DNA of 15,910 nt from Candidatus Brocadia sp. (GTDB lineage: Bacteria > Planctomycetota > Brocadiia > Brocadiales > Brocadiaceae), in contig JAUQXU010000046.1 in the NCBI GenBank assembly GCA_030837935.1, positions 1 through 15,910 on the forward strand, read 5' to 3'. Of this stretch, positions 6,648-14,706 are shown piece after piece. The translations under genes were made by a program, and so were the position numbers. The notes beneath the pieces were generated by a model, which was not told where the DNA came from, did no database searches, and worked only from the letters and a program-made list of their open reading frames with translations. Position 1 is the stretch's first letter; every line of letters starts with the position of its first letter.

Positions 6648-7766
6648 ATGGAAGAAGATTTTTACAAAGTGCTTGGAGTTGATAGAAGCGCAAACGGAGA
6701 CGAGATAAAAAAGGCGTATCGAAAGATTGCCTTAAAATACCACCCCGACAGAAATCCTGGGAATAAAGAAGCCGAACAGATATTTAAGAAGGCAGCAGAG
6801 GCGTATGGTGTTTTGGGAGACCCTGATAAGAAGCGGAAATATGACCAATTCGGACTGGATGGTCTAAGGGGCACCGAGTCTCATGGGTATAGCACATTTG
6901 AAGATATTTTTGACGCCTTTGGAGATATTTTTGGTGGAGGAAGTATCTTCGAAGACTTTTTTGGTGGAGGCAGGGCTCGCGGAAAGGCTGCACGGAGAGG
7001 GGCAAGTCTCAAGTGTGATATTGAGGTCGATTTTAAAGATGTTGCTGTAGGTGTTGAAAAAAAGATTGAGCTCACGAGAAAAGAAGTTTGTGATGTTTGT
7101 CGTGGAACTGGTGCACGAGAGGGTACTTCTCCGGTAACCTGCCCTTATTGTAAAGGGAGAGGAGAGGTGCAGCAGTCTCAGGGTTTTTTCACATTGCGCA
7201 CTACGTGTCCTAAATGTCATGGTAATGGCAAAATTATAGAATCACCATGTGCGAAATGTGGTGGTTCCGGGCGTTATCCAAAAAAGTCAATTATCTCTAT
7301 TCAGGTTCCACCCGGTGTGGAGGATAGTACACGGCTGAGGCTGACAGGGCAGGGGGAGCCAGGCGAAAGCGGGGCGCCGCCCGGAGATTTGTATTGTGAT
7401 ATTCATGTTAAACCGCATCCGATCTTCAAGCGGCAAGGAGATGATGTTCTGTGCGAGGTTCCAATTCCATTTGCTCAGGCAGCCTTGGGTTGTACCATTG
7501 AGGTGCCTACGCTTACCGGTAATATTATTCAGGTAAAGATACCCAAGGGAACACAAAACAATGAGGTTGTTCCGATTCGGGGAGAAGGTTTTCCTAACTT
7601 GCATGGGTATGGTAAGGGAAATCTTTTAGTGCTGGTGATTGTTGAAGTACCTACGAAGATGACCCAGCGGCAGGAGGAATTATTGCGTGAGTTTGCAGAA
7701 CTGGAGAAAAAAAATGTTTCGCCCCGGCAAAAGAAGTTTTTTGAGAAGATGAAGGATTTGTTTTAA
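6648..7766 (+). CDS. dnaJ: Chaperone protein DnaJ (type I Hsp40)
   Basis: Co-chaperone that delivers substrates to DnaK and stimulates its ATPase. At 372 residues it has the standard length. It has a J-domain (4-70) with HPD at 32-34, a Gly/Phe-rich linker (about 90-110, IFGGG and FFGGG), and four zinc-binding CxxCxGxG repeats beginning at C148, C165, C187 and C201. The client-binding C-terminal domains include IQVPPGVEDSTRLRL and PLTG-like PTLTGN, and the end is a Lys-rich dimerisation region. No dnaK or grpE is adjacent. The ATG at 6648 has no clear ribosome binding site, but the J-domain must begin there. It is the first gene of a five-gene run with fmdB, yacG, a membrane protein and der. 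Confidence 0.97.
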   Translation: MEEDFYKVLGVDRSANGDEIKKAYRKIALKYHPDRNPGNKEAEQIFKKAAEAYGVLGDPDKKRKYDQFGLDGLRGTESHGYSTFEDIFDAFGDIFGGGSIFEDFFGGGRARGKAARRGASLKCDIEVDFKDVAVGVEKKIELTRKEVCDVCRGTGAREGTSPVTCPYCKGRGEVQQSQGFFTLRTTCPKCHGNGKIIESPCAKCGGSGRYPKKSIISIQVPPGVEDSTRLRLTGQGEPGESGAPPGDLYCDIHVKPHPIFKRQGDDVLCEVPIPFAQAALGCTIEVPTLTGNIIQVKIPKGTQNNEVVPIRGEGFPNLHGYGKGNLLVLVIVEVPTKMTQRQEELLREFAELEKKNVSPRQKKFFEKMKDLF

Positions 7767-7785
7767 TTACTGATGAAGGAGAGAT

Positions 7786-8052
7786 ATGCCAACATACGAT
7801 TATAAATGTAGTGCATGTGACCATTTATTTGAGTTGTTTCAGCACATAACAGAAAATCCTATAAAAAAGTGTCCTGCGTGTGGAAAGTTGAAAGTGGAGA
7901 GGATGATTGGGGCAGGCGGTGCTGTTATTTTTAAAGGTTCTGGTTTCTATCAGACAGATTACCGGAGCGAAGAATATAAGTCAAAAGCCAAAAAGGAAAC
8001 CGAGCCGGTAAAATCTGAAAAATCAGAAACAAAAACAACAGAAAAGAAGTAA
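7786..8052 (+). CDS. FmdB-type zinc ribbon protein
   Basis: An 88-residue protein beginning MPTYDYKC, the usual start of the FmdB/CxxC_CxxC putative regulatory zinc ribbon family. Zinc ligands are C8, C11, C29 and C32. A GSGFY segment follows at about 50-56, also typical, then a Lys/Glu/Ser/Thr-rich tail (about 65-88) that is probably disordered. The family's biochemical role is not established; the name comes from a regulator linked to formamidase and amide uptake. AAGGAG (7776-7781) is 4 nt before the ATG. It lies 19 bp after dnaJ and 17 bp before yacG and is probably co-transcribed with both. Confidence 0.88.
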   Translation: MPTYDYKCSACDHLFELFQHITENPIKKCPACGKLKVERMIGAGGAVIFKGSGFYQTDYRSEEYKSKAKKETEPVKSEKSETKTTEKK

Positions 8053-8069
8053 CGAGACAGAAATACAAT

Positions 8070-8276
8070 ATGCCAAGAATTAACTGTCCTCATTGTAAAA
8101 AGGAGTTTGTCTATCGAGTGGTAAAAGATGTGCCGCACTTTCCTTTTTGTAGTGAACGGTGTAAGCTTATTGATCTTGGTGCATGGCTGGATGAAGAGTA
8201 CCGTATTGAGGAGCCGGTAAGCCCTGAAGCGTTGAATCGAATAGAAAAAAAGGGGGAAGGAAAGGAAAATGAATGA
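8070..8276 (+). CDS. yacG: YacG-type zinc finger protein (DNA gyrase inhibitor family)
   Basis: A 68-residue protein with the YacG signature: INCPHCKKEF at the start, then FPFCSERCKLIDLGAWLDEEYRI. Zinc ligands are C6, C9, C27 and C31, the CxxC-Cx3C arrangement of the family. In E. coli, YacG binds GyrB and inhibits DNA gyrase. The C-terminal tail is short and charged (KKGEGKENE). The ribosome binding site is weak (GAGACAG about 10 nt upstream). The last 8 bp overlap the start of the next gene in another frame, suggesting translational coupling. Confidence 0.92.
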   Translation: MPRINCPHCKKEFVYRVVKDVPHFPFCSERCKLIDLGAWLDEEYRIEEPVSPEALNRIEKKGEGKENE

Positions 8277-9384
8277 ATCAAAAACGATAAGACATGACTG
8301 GCGTGATATTTTTCGTGCCTTTAAAATGGCTTTCGATCCAAAGAAGATGTTCCTTGGGTATGCCGGCCTTCTGGTCAGTCTGGCATGGTGTGTGGCGGCG
8401 GTTGCATTCTTTTCTTCGTTAAAATTGATCAGTACCCATCCCTCAACCTTTATAAAGCTTGTCTTATGTTCAGCGAAAGAAGGCATCCCGGTTCTGGTAA
8501 AAAGTGTACTGTCGGCTGTTATGCCCATAGATGGCGGGGAACTTTTCGTTTTATCAATACTTATTTTTGGCCTTCTGATGATTTGGTCTTTGGTTGGCGG
8601 AGCCATTACACGAATTGCAGCGCTAGACTATGCCAAAGACGAAAGTGTTCCTTTGGCAGGTGCCCTGAAATTTGCCAGGAAAAAGTTCTGGTCTTATTTC
8701 TGGTCACCACTGGTGCCGGTAATTGGTGTATTCTTTTTTGCCTTGTGTAACGTGGTCGGTGGTTTGATAGGACGGATCCCTGTCGCCGGTGAAGTTGTGG
8801 TGGCATTAGGCTTTCCGTTTGCCTTGATCTCCGGTTTTTTAATGGTTTTTATCGGTGTAGTTGGTGCATTGGGATTGTGTTTTATGTTTCCCACGATCAG
8901 CGCCGAAGGGTCGGATGCCTTTGATGCAATGAGCCGTGCATATAGTTACGTTCTTTCGCGTCCCAAACAGTTTCTCGTATACTGCTGCATAAATATGATC
9001 TATGGACTAGTTTGTTTGGCTTTAACTGCGTTTGCAGCATGGTTAATGATACGCCTGTCCTTTTTTACCGTGGGTGCAGGGATGGGGCAGAAATTTTCCT
9101 TGGTTCAGTCCTTTATATTGCAAAAGTGCACTATCGCATGTCTTGGATATTGTAGCGGATCTTCTACAGAAGTAAAAACAGTGGACATTAGCTTTGGCAT
9201 CTGGTCACTAAAATTTCTGGCATGGATATTAATTGGTTATATTTTCCTGATCAAGCTGGCGGTATGGAACTTTGCGGTAACCTATGTATTTTCTGCAAAG
9301 ACAATTGTATATTTCCTGTTGAGAAAAGAAATCGATAGCACCGATATATCCGATGTGTATATGGAAGAGGAGAAACAGGAATAA
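8269..9384 (+). CDS. Uncharacterised multi-pass membrane protein
   Basis: A 371-residue integral membrane protein I cannot name. After a cytosol-like N-terminus with an amphipathic FRAFKMAFDPKK stretch, hydrophobic segments lie at about 28-50, 90-112, 145-167, 174-208 (long, perhaps two), 236-262 and 315-345, so six or seven helices. Between them is a polar loop, SAEGSDAFDAMSRAYSYVLSR (211-231), that looks like the most constrained part. The tail (355-371) is acidic. The start overlaps yacG by 8 bp and the stop lies 3 bp before der, so it is translationally embedded in a housekeeping run. A role in membrane or envelope biology is only a guess. My impression is that the loop and tail resemble a family seen in planctomycetes, but I could not check this. 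Confidence 0.85.
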   Translation: MNESKTIRHDWRDIFRAFKMAFDPKKMFLGYAGLLVSLAWCVAAVAFFSSLKLISTHPSTFIKLVLCSAKEGIPVLVKSVLSAVMPIDGGELFVLSILIFGLLMIWSLVGGAITRIAALDYAKDESVPLAGALKFARKKFWSYFWSPLVPVIGVFFFALCNVVGGLIGRIPVAGEVVVALGFPFALISGFLMVFIGVVGALGLCFMFPTISAEGSDAFDAMSRAYSYVLSRPKQFLVYCCINMIYGLVCLALTAFAAWLMIRLSFFTVGAGMGQKFSLVQSFILQKCTIACLGYCSGSSTEVKTVDISFGIWSLKFLAWILIGYIFLIKLAVWNFAVTYVFSAKTIVYFLLRKEIDSTDISDVYMEEEKQE

Positions 9385-9387
9385 GCG

Positions 9388-10719
9388 ATGACCATTCCAG
9401 TTGTTACCATTGTCGGCCGGCCAAATGTGGGAAAATCTTCCTTGCTCAATTGCCTTGCCAAGCGCAGAATCTCTATCGTTGAACCCACCAGTGGTGTTAC
9501 ACGAGATCGTGTCGCGGCAGAAATTCAATACAAGGATTACGTATTTGAATTAATAGATACAGGCGGAATGGGTGTAGAAGATGTGGACGGTCTTACGGAC
9601 GAGATTGAGGCGCAGATAGAAATTGCATTGCTTCAGGCCGATATAATTTTGTTTGTTGTGGATGTGCGGGATGGCGTAACTCCTTTGGATGTTATGGTAA
9701 CAGAGAAGTTGCGACGTTTGAAAAAAAAGGTGCTTATCATTGCCAATAAGGTCGATACACCGAAATTCGAATACCACGTGCCAGATTTTAATAAATTGGG
9801 ATTTGGTGAACCACTCCCCATGTCTGCTTTGGAAGGATTTGGAAGGTCTAACTTATTAGACAGGATCATTTCTCTTTTACCAACGCCATGCCCGGAATCG
9901 ATTTCCACTGAACCGCTTATGAAACTTGCCATTGTGGGCAAGCGGAATGCCGGGAAATCAACACTCATGAACACCCTGGCAAGGGAACAACGGGTAATTG
10001 TCAGTGAGGTGGCAGGTACTACACGAGATTCAGTGGATGTACGATTTGAAATAGAGGGTAAGCAATTCCTGGCTATCGATACAGCAGGCGTAAGGAAGAA
10101 GAGACAGGTCAAAGATTCTATTGAATTTTATAGTATGGCGCGTGCCGAGAGAGCTATCCGCAGGGCTGATGTGGTATTATTTCTCATTGATGCTACACTA
10201 AAAATATCTGAGGTGGATAAAAAACTGGGTGATTATATTGTCACCGAATATAAGCCGTGCATTATTGTTATTAATAAATGGGATCTGGCACATGGAACAG
10301 AAACACAAAAATTTAATGACTATATTTATAAATGCCTGCCAGGACTTTCCTTTGCCCCGATCTCTTTCATCAGCGCTAAAAATAACGAGCACGTTATGGA
10401 GATGGTACATCTTGCATTGGAACTTTATGAACAGGCTAAAACCCGTGTTGCGACATCTGAACTGAATCAAGCGCTCGAAGAAGCCCTAAGCCTCCATCGC
10501 CCGACACGCAGAAAGGTTAAGTCCCCAAAAATTTATTACACTACTCAGGTGAGCGTATCACCACCTACCTTTGTCCTTTTTGTTAACGATCCCAAACTCT
10601 TTGATAGTGATTATGAACGATATCTTTCCAATCAGCTCCGCAGCAAATTGCCCTTTTCGGAGGTTCCCATGAAATTTCATTTCAGAGCCAGAACAAAAGT
10701 ACAATTAAGCCACGCCTAG
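9388..10719 (+). CDS. der: Ribosome-assembly GTPase Der (EngA)
   Basis: Essential double-GTPase that binds and matures the 50S ribosomal subunit. Its 443 residues have the usual layout. The first G domain has GRPNVGKS (10-17), TRDR (38-41), DTGG (57-60) and NKVD (120-123). The second has GKRNAGKST (184-192), TTRDS, DTAG (231-234) and NKWD (296-299). The C-terminal KH-like domain spans about 360-443 and contains SPPTFVLFVNDPKLF. The Ala in the second P-loop replaces the common Val and should not affect catalysis. The ATG lies 3 bp after the membrane protein gene, with AGGA in that gene's end as the likely ribosome binding site. No clear terminator is visible downstream. Confidence 0.97.
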   Translation: MTIPVVTIVGRPNVGKSSLLNCLAKRRISIVEPTSGVTRDRVAAEIQYKDYVFELIDTGGMGVEDVDGLTDEIEAQIEIALLQADIILFVVDVRDGVTPLDVMVTEKLRRLKKKVLIIANKVDTPKFEYHVPDFNKLGFGEPLPMSALEGFGRSNLLDRIISLLPTPCPESISTEPLMKLAIVGKRNAGKSTLMNTLAREQRVIVSEVAGTTRDSVDVRFEIEGKQFLAIDTAGVRKKRQVKDSIEFYSMARAERAIRRADVVLFLIDATLKISEVDKKLGDYIVTEYKPCIIVINKWDLAHGTETQKFNDYIYKCLPGLSFAPISFISAKNNEHVMEMVHLALELYEQAKTRVATSELNQALEEALSLHRPTRRKVKSPKIYYTTQVSVSPPTFVLFVNDPKLFDSDYERYLSNQLRSKLPFSEVPMKFHFRARTKVQLSHA

Positions 10720-10851
10720 AATCAATACCTGGCAATAAGCGTATCTTCAAATACCGCTCTAAATAAAAAAGCTTTCCTGTTAGAATATTCATTGAATTGA
10801 CTGGAAAACACTCAAGCTGCATCCCTATAGATACCTCAAAACCCATGCGAT

Positions 10852-11385
10852 TTAATCTTCCGGGATGAGCACTACATCGAATTCACCTTCGGTCTTGCCA
10901 TGAGCGGGATAATATTGTGTGATAAGTGTCTGATAGCCTTTCGCCGTAATTTTCATATGAATGTGTGAAGGCCTTCCCATATAAGGTGGCGGGAAATTGC
11001 TTTCAAATTTGTACAGGCCGGTTTTGTCGGAGAACAACGTTGCGCGATGTTCATCGTCATAGCTACCATCCTGGCCTGCCAGCCAGCACTCGATCCGTGC
11101 TCCTGTAATGGGAGAACAGTCTACGCTCGTCCTGACAACACCACTCAGGATGTGACCTTTTCCAACACTGGTTCGTTCCGGTGCATTTGGCGTGTAAAAT
11201 GGCCCCAGTGCATCAGGAGGCGTAGGCTTACACGGCCCTTTGCTGGTTGTTTGAGAAGGCTTCGTTCCTTCTTCTGCTTTTGCAATGGATAGGCCTAATA
11301 GAATAGTTTCTCTGTCAATGCTCCCAAGGCCTGAAAAGACGAGGAATAGAAAGCATAGAACTAAATATAGCAGTGGTCTGTTCAT
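10852..11385 (-). CDS. Secreted intradiol ring-cleavage dioxygenase-like protein
   Basis: A 177-residue protein related to protocatechuate and catechol dioxygenases, which use non-haem Fe(III) and O2 to open aromatic rings between the hydroxyls. The N-terminus (3-20) is a hydrophobic signal peptide or anchor. The catalytic domain has GPFYTPNAP (61-69), GSYDDEHRAT (107-116), TGLYKFES, and PPPYMGRPSHIHMKI (132-146). Expected iron ligands are Y109, Y135, H141 and H143, all present. It is shorter than classical enzymes and single-domain, like small exported family members. The ATG at 11385 is preferred over an in-frame TTG at 11400 because GGAGGG (11393-11398) lies 7 nt upstream. It stands alone, convergent with der, with no aromatic pathway genes nearby. 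The substrate is unknown. Confidence 0.85.
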   Translation of the reverse strand: MNRPLLYLVLCFLFLVFSGLGSIDRETILLGLSIAKAEEGTKPSQTTSKGPCKPTPPDALGPFYTPNAPERTSVGKGHILSGVVRTSVDCSPITGARIECWLAGQDGSYDDEHRATLFSDKTGLYKFESNFPPPYMGRPSHIHMKITAKGYQTLITQYYPAHGKTEGEFDVVLIPED

Positions 11386-11400
11386 AAATTTACCCTCCAA

Positions 11401-11594
11401 AAATTTAATTATGGCAAGGGACTCACAAAAGACATGAAGCGTCTAAAAAGGTTTATTGAGATCGTACTAAATTAAATATTAAAAGAAAATCCTTTAAAAA
11501 TCTAACATATTATTCAATTGCCTGAACGCTGGTGGTTGATTGCTAGCGGCTTTTGTGCGCCATACTTTATGGTAGCTTTTAAGGATAATTTTCA
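11401..11594. other. Intergenic region between the dioxygenase-like gene and nfo
   Basis: No gene is seen in this divergent gap. It is AT-rich and holds a short dyad CCATA-CTT-TATGG (11560-11572) followed by AGCTTTT, which could be a weak hairpin. No clear promoter for the minus-strand gene was found; CATAAT near 11408-11413 (minus strand) is the best -10, without a good -35. Confidence 0.4.
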
Positions 11595-11623
11595 TTGGAA
11601 AGATGTTAGACGTTACCTATAAT
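11595..11623 (+). promoter_or_regulatory. Candidate promoter for nfo, predicting a nearly leaderless mRNA
   Basis: TTGGAA (11595-11600) and a perfect TATAAT (11618-11623) are separated by the optimal 17 bp. The initiation point expected about 7 nt after the -10 is near 11630, only a few bases before the ATG at 11634. No Shine-Dalgarno sequence fits in that space. Confidence 0.55.
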
Positions 11624-11633
11624 TATAGTATCT

Positions 11634-12539
11634 ATGCTAGGATGTACTGTTCCAACAATTGGAGGATTACCGAAAGGATTCTATTGGGCCACAAAATGGG
11701 GGTGTGCATGCATCCAAATCTATGTGACATTGTCCCGCAGATGGGATGTATCCGAGTTATCGAAAGAAGAAGTCATTAAGTTCAAGTCTGCCTGGCAGGA
11801 CAGTCCTGTCAAAAAAGTAGTTGCCCACGTTCCCTATTTGGTAAATCCCGCATCTTCCGATAAAAATCTTCGGAGAAAATCACAAGAACGGCTGAGGATA
11901 GAATTGTCCAGGGCGCGACAATTTGGTGTGAACTTCCTGGTTCTCCATCCCGGAAGTTACGGAAATTCAAAGAAAGAAGATGGAATGAAGAGAACCATTG
12001 AAGCCGTACATGCCATTGCAAGCGAAATTGACAATCAAAAAACTAAAATACTTTTAGAAACAATGGCTGGTCAGGGAACGTCAATAGGTTCTACCTTTGA
12101 AGAAATTGCTTACATCCTTGAAGAAATTAACAAGCCGGAATTTATTGGCGTGTGTTTCGATACAGCTCATGTCTTCGCGGCTGGATATGACATCAGAGGG
12201 TATAAGGGCTATGAAGCCGTTCTCAATGAATTTGACAGAATAATTGGGATCAAGCACATGAAAACGATCCATATAAACGATTCCAAAACGAGTTTCGGTT
12301 CCCGTAGCGACCGCCATGCATGTATTGGGGAAGGAAAATTGGGGCTGGAAATGTTCCATGCTCTCATGAGAGACCCAAGGTTCCTGGACATTCCAAAAAT
12401 TTTAGAAATTCCGGAAAGAGACACAAGAAGTGAAGGCAATTTAAGACTACTACAAAAACTCCAATCAATTCCCGGTCGTCTTCCGAAATCTAAGGGTTTG
12501 AGAAAGAAGCTCATGCGCAAAGAAAACGATACCGGATAA
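11634..12539 (+). CDS. nfo: Endonuclease IV (AP endonuclease)
   Basis: Zn-dependent TIM-barrel enzyme that cuts the backbone 5' of abasic sites in base excision repair. It has 301 residues, against about 285 in E. coli. All nine metal ligands can be matched to E. coli Nfo: H65 (AHVPY), H105 (LHPGSY), E142 (LLETMAGQG), D176 and H179 (FDTAHVFAAGYD), H213 (IHINDSK), D226 and H228 (DRHACIGEG), and E258 (LEIPE). The N-terminus is unusual: the common GAHVS motif is replaced by GCTVP, and FTKNPRQW by YVTLSRRW. A basic tail follows the barrel (about 282-297). An in-frame stop at 11607-11609 leaves the ATG at 11634 as the first standard start. No ribosome binding site is present. Confidence 0.94.
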   Translation: MLGCTVPTIGGLPKGFYWATKWGCACIQIYVTLSRRWDVSELSKEEVIKFKSAWQDSPVKKVVAHVPYLVNPASSDKNLRRKSQERLRIELSRARQFGVNFLVLHPGSYGNSKKEDGMKRTIEAVHAIASEIDNQKTKILLETMAGQGTSIGSTFEEIAYILEEINKPEFIGVCFDTAHVFAAGYDIRGYKGYEAVLNEFDRIIGIKHMKTIHINDSKTSFGSRSDRHACIGEGKLGLEMFHALMRDPRFLDIPKILEIPERDTRSEGNLRLLQKLQSIPGRLPKSKGLRKKLMRKENDTG

Positions 12540-12608
12540 GTCCCTTTTTTTTCCCAAAGGAACTGAATGATTTTGCTCACTTCTGGTATTTTAGCCTTGA
12601 AAGAGTGC

Positions 12609-13373
12609 TTAAATCAGAAGCTTTAATACCATTGCAATGACACACATAGTAAGCACGATCCTGATAAACCGTTCGCCTTTGCTTACGGCATAATTGCTGC
12701 CAATCCAACCTCCAAGGCCATTGCCTGCAGCCAAAACCAGGCCTATTATCCAATATATCTTATTATGAAATACGAATATGAGTAATGAAAATAATGCATT
12801 GATGCCGGCAATAAACACCTTGTGGCTATTCGTTTTTACCAGATTTAATCCGCCGATTATGTTCAGTGCCATAATAATCAGGAAACCAACGCCTGCCTGA
12901 ACAAAGCCGCCGTAAATTCCGGCAAAGAACAAGAAAAACATGATTGCTATACGCCGGCTTAAGCTGAGATGAGATATGTCTTCCTTTTCGTGAATATTGT
13001 CATGTTTTTTCCGGATAGGGTCCCATAGGATGAATCCGAGAATGAATATCATAATTACGGCCAGCACTTTTTTAAACACAAGATCGGATACTGCTAAAGC
13101 AATTTGAGCACCAATCAGGCCGCCTATAAGTGCAGGACAGGATAATACCAGGCTTGATTTAAAGTCTGAAACGCCCTTTCTCCGAAAACCGGCAACAGCA
13201 AATATACTCTGAACTGCCACTGCCAAACGGTTGGTGCCGTTGGCCACGGTTGGAGGTAAACCAAGAAAGATAAGCATTGGGAGGGTAAGAATTGAGCCGC
13301 CGCCTGCAAGAACATTCACAAACCCTGCTATTGCACCAACGGCAAAGATAACAAAGAACTGCCAAATTTCCAT
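12609..13373 (-). CDS. TauE/SafE-family membrane transporter
   Basis: A 254-residue polytopic inner-membrane protein of the TSUP (TauE/SafE) family, whose members export sulfite or organosulfur anions or move other small anions. Two related halves are visible. The first contains GAIAGFVNVLAGGGSILTLP (13-32) then PPTVANGTNRLAV. The second contains GIYGGFVQAGVGFLIIMAL and LVKTNSHKVF. The helix-rich character and repeated Gly-rich motifs are diagnostic; about eight helices are expected. A Lys/His/Glu-rich loop around residues 120-138 separates the halves. The ribosome binding site is weak (GAGATGG). No sulfur-oxidation genes are adjacent, so the substrate cannot be inferred. It is in the same direction as the amidohydrolase, 102 bp downstream of it. 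Confidence 0.9.
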   Translation of the reverse strand: MEIWQFFVIFAVGAIAGFVNVLAGGGSILTLPMLIFLGLPPTVANGTNRLAVAVQSIFAVAGFRRKGVSDFKSSLVLSCPALIGGLIGAQIALAVSDLVFKKVLAVIMIFILGFILWDPIRKKHDNIHEKEDISHLSLSRRIAIMFFLFFAGIYGGFVQAGVGFLIIMALNIIGGLNLVKTNSHKVFIAGINALFSLLIFVFHNKIYWIIGLVLAAGNGLGGWIGSNYAVSKGERFIRIVLTMCVIAMVLKLLI

Positions 13374-13475
13374 ACCATCTCAGGTTGAAAAAGATAAAAT
13401 GATTATTGGATTTGATCAGTAAATAAATCTGTACGAAAGAAATTCAACGTTGCAGTTGCAGAAAGTCAGTTCTTG

Positions 13476-14696
13476 TTACGGTTCAATCAGATTCCCGTCA
13501 AGCATTACGGCTGCGATATGATGGTCAAGGTGCTCCCAGTCTGCCACATCAAGTTCCAGCGGATTCCGCTGCCAGAAGATCATGTCGGCGCAATATCCCG
13601 GTGTTAACTGCCCAATGGATCTGTGCAATCTCATGAACCGGGCGCCATTAACGATTGCCGCCTGCAAGCAATACTCTGCTGGCAAGCCTAATTTTCTCAT
13701 AAGATATAACTCCCTGAGTGAGGCATGAGGGGTACACGCACTGCCTGCATCAGATCCAAAGAGAAAATGCGTGAATGGTTTGCCGTCGTTCAGTACGACT
13801 GCATTGCGGAACATCTGTGTGGCATTTCCCCATTCAAAAGCCGCCGTTGCAGCTCCGGAACCGGAGCTCATTGCATAGTTCAGGCGGCACCACAGGCTTT
13901 CCAGGGTTGGTGAGAGATAAATCCCTTTGCACTGCATTTCTTTGAGCTGCGTTACTGAGGCTTCTGTAGCGTGTTCGATACAATCCACAGAGTACTTCAA
14001 TCCCATCCCGATGGACTCAGGGCTTTTCGCGTGAATGGCGAGTATCAAACCGAGCCTGGTTGTCATCTCTCTGGCCACGGCAAAATAATTTTCTGGAAAT
14101 ACCCAATCATAAGTGAATTGCGCAAGATGTAATCCTGATTCCGGTATGATCTTCATTATGCCGGCCCCCGTTTCCTGCAATTCCCGAATCAATTGTTCCA
14201 GCTCATTCTGGCTATAAACACGCCGGGTAAGCGCGCTTGCAAAGGCGCCATCCACCGATGTCGTCCATGTTGATACCAGGGTTTTTGGCACCGGCAATCC
14301 GTGAGATTTTGCCGTTTTCAATCCCTGATATATCCGGTGTGTTTCCAGACCAGGAGGACCTTTGTCACAACATGCCGTGATTCCTTTGCGGACCGTGGCT
14401 CGCGCATTTTCTACGATGGAATCGATCATCTCATCCGGCCTGTTTCGCATCAATTCAAGTTCCCTTTCCAGGGTTGGTTCGCCAAGCATCAGCCAGTGCA
14501 TATGACAGTTGACAAAACCAGGTGTTACAAAAAATTTTGCTGGATCGTTTCGGTATTCACACGATAGAATTTTTCCGTCCTGAATACGGAAGCTTACCCT
14601 ATTCCACTCGACGTTGTCTTTAAGAAAGACGATTGCGTCTACGGGAACCGTTCGGTTGCCAGCACCGTCTTTGATAACAAATTCTGATGGCTTCAT
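13476..14696 (-). CDS. Amidohydrolase-superfamily metal-dependent hydrolase
   Basis: A 406-residue TIM-barrel hydrolase of the imidazolonepropionase/prolidase-like branch. Metal ligands appear in order: H65 and H67 in NCHMHW, a candidate carboxylated lysine K182 (GIMKIIPE), H222 (LAIHAKS), H242 (CIEHATE) and D316 (FGSDAGSACTPH). The flanking beta-sandwich is represented at the N-terminus (up to TPGFVNCHMH) and at the C-terminus (LTPGYCADMIFWQRNPLE). No signal peptide is seen, so a cytosolic cyclic-amide, dipeptide or deaminase substrate is likely; which one is unknown. The ATG has no good Shine-Dalgarno but lies 10 nt after a TATTAA box. It is divergent from the VOC-like gene, 154 bp away. 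Confidence 0.9.
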   Translation of the reverse strand: MKPSEFVIKDGAGNRTVPVDAIVFLKDNVEWNRVSFRIQDGKILSCEYRNDPAKFFVTPGFVNCHMHWLMLGEPTLERELELMRNRPDEMIDSIVENARATVRKGITACCDKGPPGLETHRIYQGLKTAKSHGLPVPKTLVSTWTTSVDGAFASALTRRVYSQNELEQLIRELQETGAGIMKIIPESGLHLAQFTYDWVFPENYFAVAREMTTRLGLILAIHAKSPESIGMGLKYSVDCIEHATEASVTQLKEMQCKGIYLSPTLESLWCRLNYAMSSGSGAATAAFEWGNATQMFRNAVVLNDGKPFTHFLFGSDAGSACTPHASLRELYLMRKLGLPAEYCLQAAIVNGARFMRLHRSIGQLTPGYCADMIFWQRNPLELDVADWEHLDHHIAAVMLDGNLIEP

Positions 14697-14706
14697 GGAA
14701 TTCCAT

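Noticed and set aside
7959..8606. A 215-codon minus-strand open frame across fmdB, yacG and the membrane protein gene
   Set aside because: Three well-supported plus-strand genes occupy the region with good starts and spacing; the antisense product is low-complexity with no recognisable motif.
10720..10851. Expected terminator between the convergent der and dioxygenase-like genes
   Set aside because: I read the 132 bp on both strands and found no convincing hairpin with a T tract.
12538..12570. Possible terminator after nfo (AGTCCCTTT with AAAGGAACT)
   Set aside because: The arms have a mismatch, the loop is only a T/C run, and no U tract follows the second arm. Too weak to annotate.
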